Part shown: one piece after another, positions 4,596 through 6,053 of the stretch
How the letters are laid out: every line of letters begins with the position of its first letter
Position numbering within the stretch: the first letter of the stretch is position 1
From: Geobacter sp. UBA4074
Lineage (GTDB): Bacteria; Desulfobacterota; Desulfuromonadia; Geobacterales; Pseudopelobacteraceae
NCBI GenBank assembly: GCA_002383415.1
Contig: DFYU01000057.1
Location: 1-6,053 of the forward strand
Direction: 5' to 3'
Length of the DNA stretch: 6,053 bases
Program-made: the position numbers and the translations under genes
Notes under the pieces: model-generated
Seen by the model: only the letters and a program-made list of their open reading frames with translations
Told to the model about the DNA's origin: nothing
Database searches by the model: none

Positions 4596-6053
4596 CTACT
4601 TATTCTTCTTCTTGCGCTGGTTGGGGTCCAGCTCCTTCTTGCGCAGGCGGATCGAGGTGGGGGTTACCTCCACCAGTTCGTCGTCATCGATGAATTCCAG
4701 GGCCTGCTCCAGGGACATGCTGCGGGGCGGGGTCAGCTTGATGGCGTCGTCGGAGCCGGAGGCCCGCACGTTGGTCAGCTTCTTGCCGCGGCAGGCGTTG
4801 ACCTCCAGGTCGTTGTCGCGGGCATGCTCGCCGATGATCATGCCGCCGTAGACCTCGACGCCGGCGCCGATGAACAGCACGCCGCGCGGCTGCAGGCCGT
4901 CCAGCGAATAGGCGGTGGTCTCGCCATGCTCCATGGCGATCAACACACCGTTCTTGCGGCCGGGGATATCACCCTTGTAGGGGGCGTATTCGTGAAAGGT
5001 GTGGGTCATCACGGCAGTGCCGCGGGTATCGGTCATCACGTCACCCCGCAGACCGATCAGGCCCCGGGCCGGGATCACGAACTCGAGGCGCACCATCTCG
5101 CCCATCGGGTGCATGGCCACCATCTCTCCCTTGCGGGGGCCCATCTTCTCGATGATCGCCCCCTGAAACTCGGAGGCCACATCCACCACCAGGTACTCCA
5201 TCGGCTCCTGCTTCACGCCGTCCTTTTCGCGGATGATCACCTCCGGCTTGGAAACCGCCAGCTCGAACCCTTCTCGGCGCATGTTCTCAATCAGGATCGA
5301 CAGGTGCAGCTCGCCCCGGCCGGAGATCTTGAAGGTGTCGGGCGCATCGGTGTCCTCCACCCGCAGCGAGACGTTGGTGCGCAGTTCCTTGGTCAACCGC
5401 TCGCGGATATTGCGGGAGGTGACCCATTTCCCCTCGCGGCCGGCAAAGGGCGAGGAATTGACCATGAAGTTCATGGCCAGGGTCGGCTCGTCGATGGAGA
5501 CATAGGGGACAGCGATCGGGTTCTCGGCCGAGGCCAGGGTCTCACCGATGCTGACGTCGTCGAAGCCGGCCACGGTGACGATATCGCCGGTGCCGGCCTC
5601 CTGGATCTCCACCTGCTTCAAGCCTTCGTAGCCCAGCAGCTTGGTGATCCGGCCACGGCTGATGGCGCCGTTCTGCTTGATCATGGCCACCGTTTCACCG
5701 GCCTTGACCCTGCCGTTGAAGATCCGTCCGGTGGCAATGCGACCGATGTATTCGTTGTAGTCGATGTTGGCGATCAGCATCTGGAAGGGGGCGTTGGTAT
5801 CGCCCTTGGGCGGCCGCACGTTGGACTCCACCACCGCCAACAGCGGCTCCATGCTGTTGGATTCGGCGTTCACGTCCAGCTTGGCGTAGCCCATCTTGGC
5901 ACTGGTGTAGACCACCGGGAAGTCCAGCTGCTCGTCGCTGGCCTCCAGTTCGCAGAACAGGTCGAAGACCATGTTCAGCACCTCGTCCGGCCGGGAGCCA
6001 GGACGGTCGATCTTGTTGATCACCACGATCGGCTTGAGGCCCAGGTCCAGGGA
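4596..6053 (-). CDS. typA: Translational GTPase TypA/BipA, 5' part cut by the window edge
   Basis: Ribosome-binding GTPase of the EF-G/LepA superfamily, linked to ribosome assembly and stress or cold adaptation. The last 485 residues are visible; by recalled comparison with E. coli BipA (about 607 residues), roughly the first 115, including the P-loop and switch regions, lie beyond the right edge. In view are the G4 motif NKID (visible residues 13-16) with LKPIVVINKIDRPGSRPDEV, the G5 motif SAK (51-53), then domain II starting at APFQMLIANIDYNEYIGR. The family signatures GRGELHLSILIENMRREGFELAVS, IPARGLIGLRGD and GKKLTNVRASG follow, with LEQALEFIDDDELVEVTPTSIR near the C-terminus, which ends in a Lys-rich tail (QRKKKNK). 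The frame is intact. An apparent GTG start at 6026 is an internal Val of PIVVINK, not the true start. It is convergent with the ODP-like gene, and its stop TAG is 28 nt before the palindromic terminator. Confidence 0.97.
   Translation of the reverse strand, partial: SLDLGLKPIVVINKIDRPGSRPDEVLNMVFDLFCELEASDEQLDFPVVYTSAKMGYAKLDVNAESNSMEPLLAVVESNVRPPKGDTNAPFQMLIANIDYNEYIGRIATGRIFNGRVKAGETVAMIKQNGAISRGRITKLLGYEGLKQVEIQEAGTGDIVTVAGFDDVSIGETLASAENPIAVPYVSIDEPTLAMNFMVNSSPFAGREGKWVTSRNIRERLTKELRTNVSLRVEDTDAPDTFKISGRGELHLSILIENMRREGFELAVSKPEVIIREKDGVKQEPMEYLVVDVASEFQGAIIEKMGPRKGEMVAMHPMGEMVRLEFVIPARGLIGLRGDVMTDTRGTAVMTHTFHEYAPYKGDIPGRKNGVLIAMEHGETTAYSLDGLQPRGVLFIGAGVEVYGGMIIGEHARDNDLEVNACRGKKLTNVRASGSDDAIKLTPPRSMSLEQALEFIDDDELVEVTPTSIRLRKKELDPNQRKKKNK

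Noticed and set aside
6024..6026. GTG at 6026 as the start of TypA
   Set aside because: The frame stays open to the window edge and the upstream residues (LDLGLKPI) continue the conserved GTPase domain; this Val is internal.

Overview
The window looks like an ordinary chromosomal stretch from a GC-rich, Gram-negative bacterium. The TypA and efflux proteins and the stand-alone ODP-type metallo-beta-lactamase protein fit a deltaproteobacterial lineage of the Geobacter/Pelobacter type (Desulfuromonadia). That placement is inferred from protein character only; no rRNA or other taxonomic marker is present. A lipoprotein periplasmic adaptor paired with an RND pump shows a two-membrane cell envelope.

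Region 1 (1-3255, minus strand) is a drug-efflux operon read right to left: a TetR-family repressor (3198-2623), an AcrA/MexA-type periplasmic adaptor (2567-1320) and an AcrB/MexB-type RND transporter (1307 to beyond the left edge, first 435 residues visible). The genes are tightly packed: 55 nt separate tetR and acrA, and 12 nt separate acrA and acrB, with the acrB ribosome binding site overlapping the acrA stop codon. In front of tetR lies a good sigma70-type promoter (TTGACC, 17 nt, TATGAA). Its -10 box is almost wholly inside a 20-bp inverted repeat with 8-bp arms, which is very probably the operator. The likely circuit is that the repressor shuts off its own promoter and, by read-through, the pump genes, until a ligand releases it. 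An outer-membrane channel gene is not in view and may lie past the left edge.

Region 2 (3402-4511, plus strand), divergent from the efflux operon, encodes a 369-residue metallo-beta-lactamase-fold protein. It resembles the diiron domain of flavodiiron proteins (ODP type) but has no flavodoxin domain, a modified metal motif (HxDxDV instead of HxExDH) and a C-terminal extension of about 140 residues that I do not recognise. It is the least understood gene here.

Region 3 (4512-4595) is a short convergent intergenic gap with a perfect 32-bp GC-rich palindrome followed by TTTT on the minus strand, the probable typA terminator.

Region 4 (4596-6053, minus strand) is typA/bipA, a ribosome-associated translational GTPase, missing roughly its first 115 residues beyond the right edge.

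I saw no tRNA, rRNA, CRISPR array, insertion sequence, integrase or attachment site. No clearly novel multi-gene system is evident. The items most worth a second look are the ODP-like protein, the operator/promoter overlap and the perfect palindrome.
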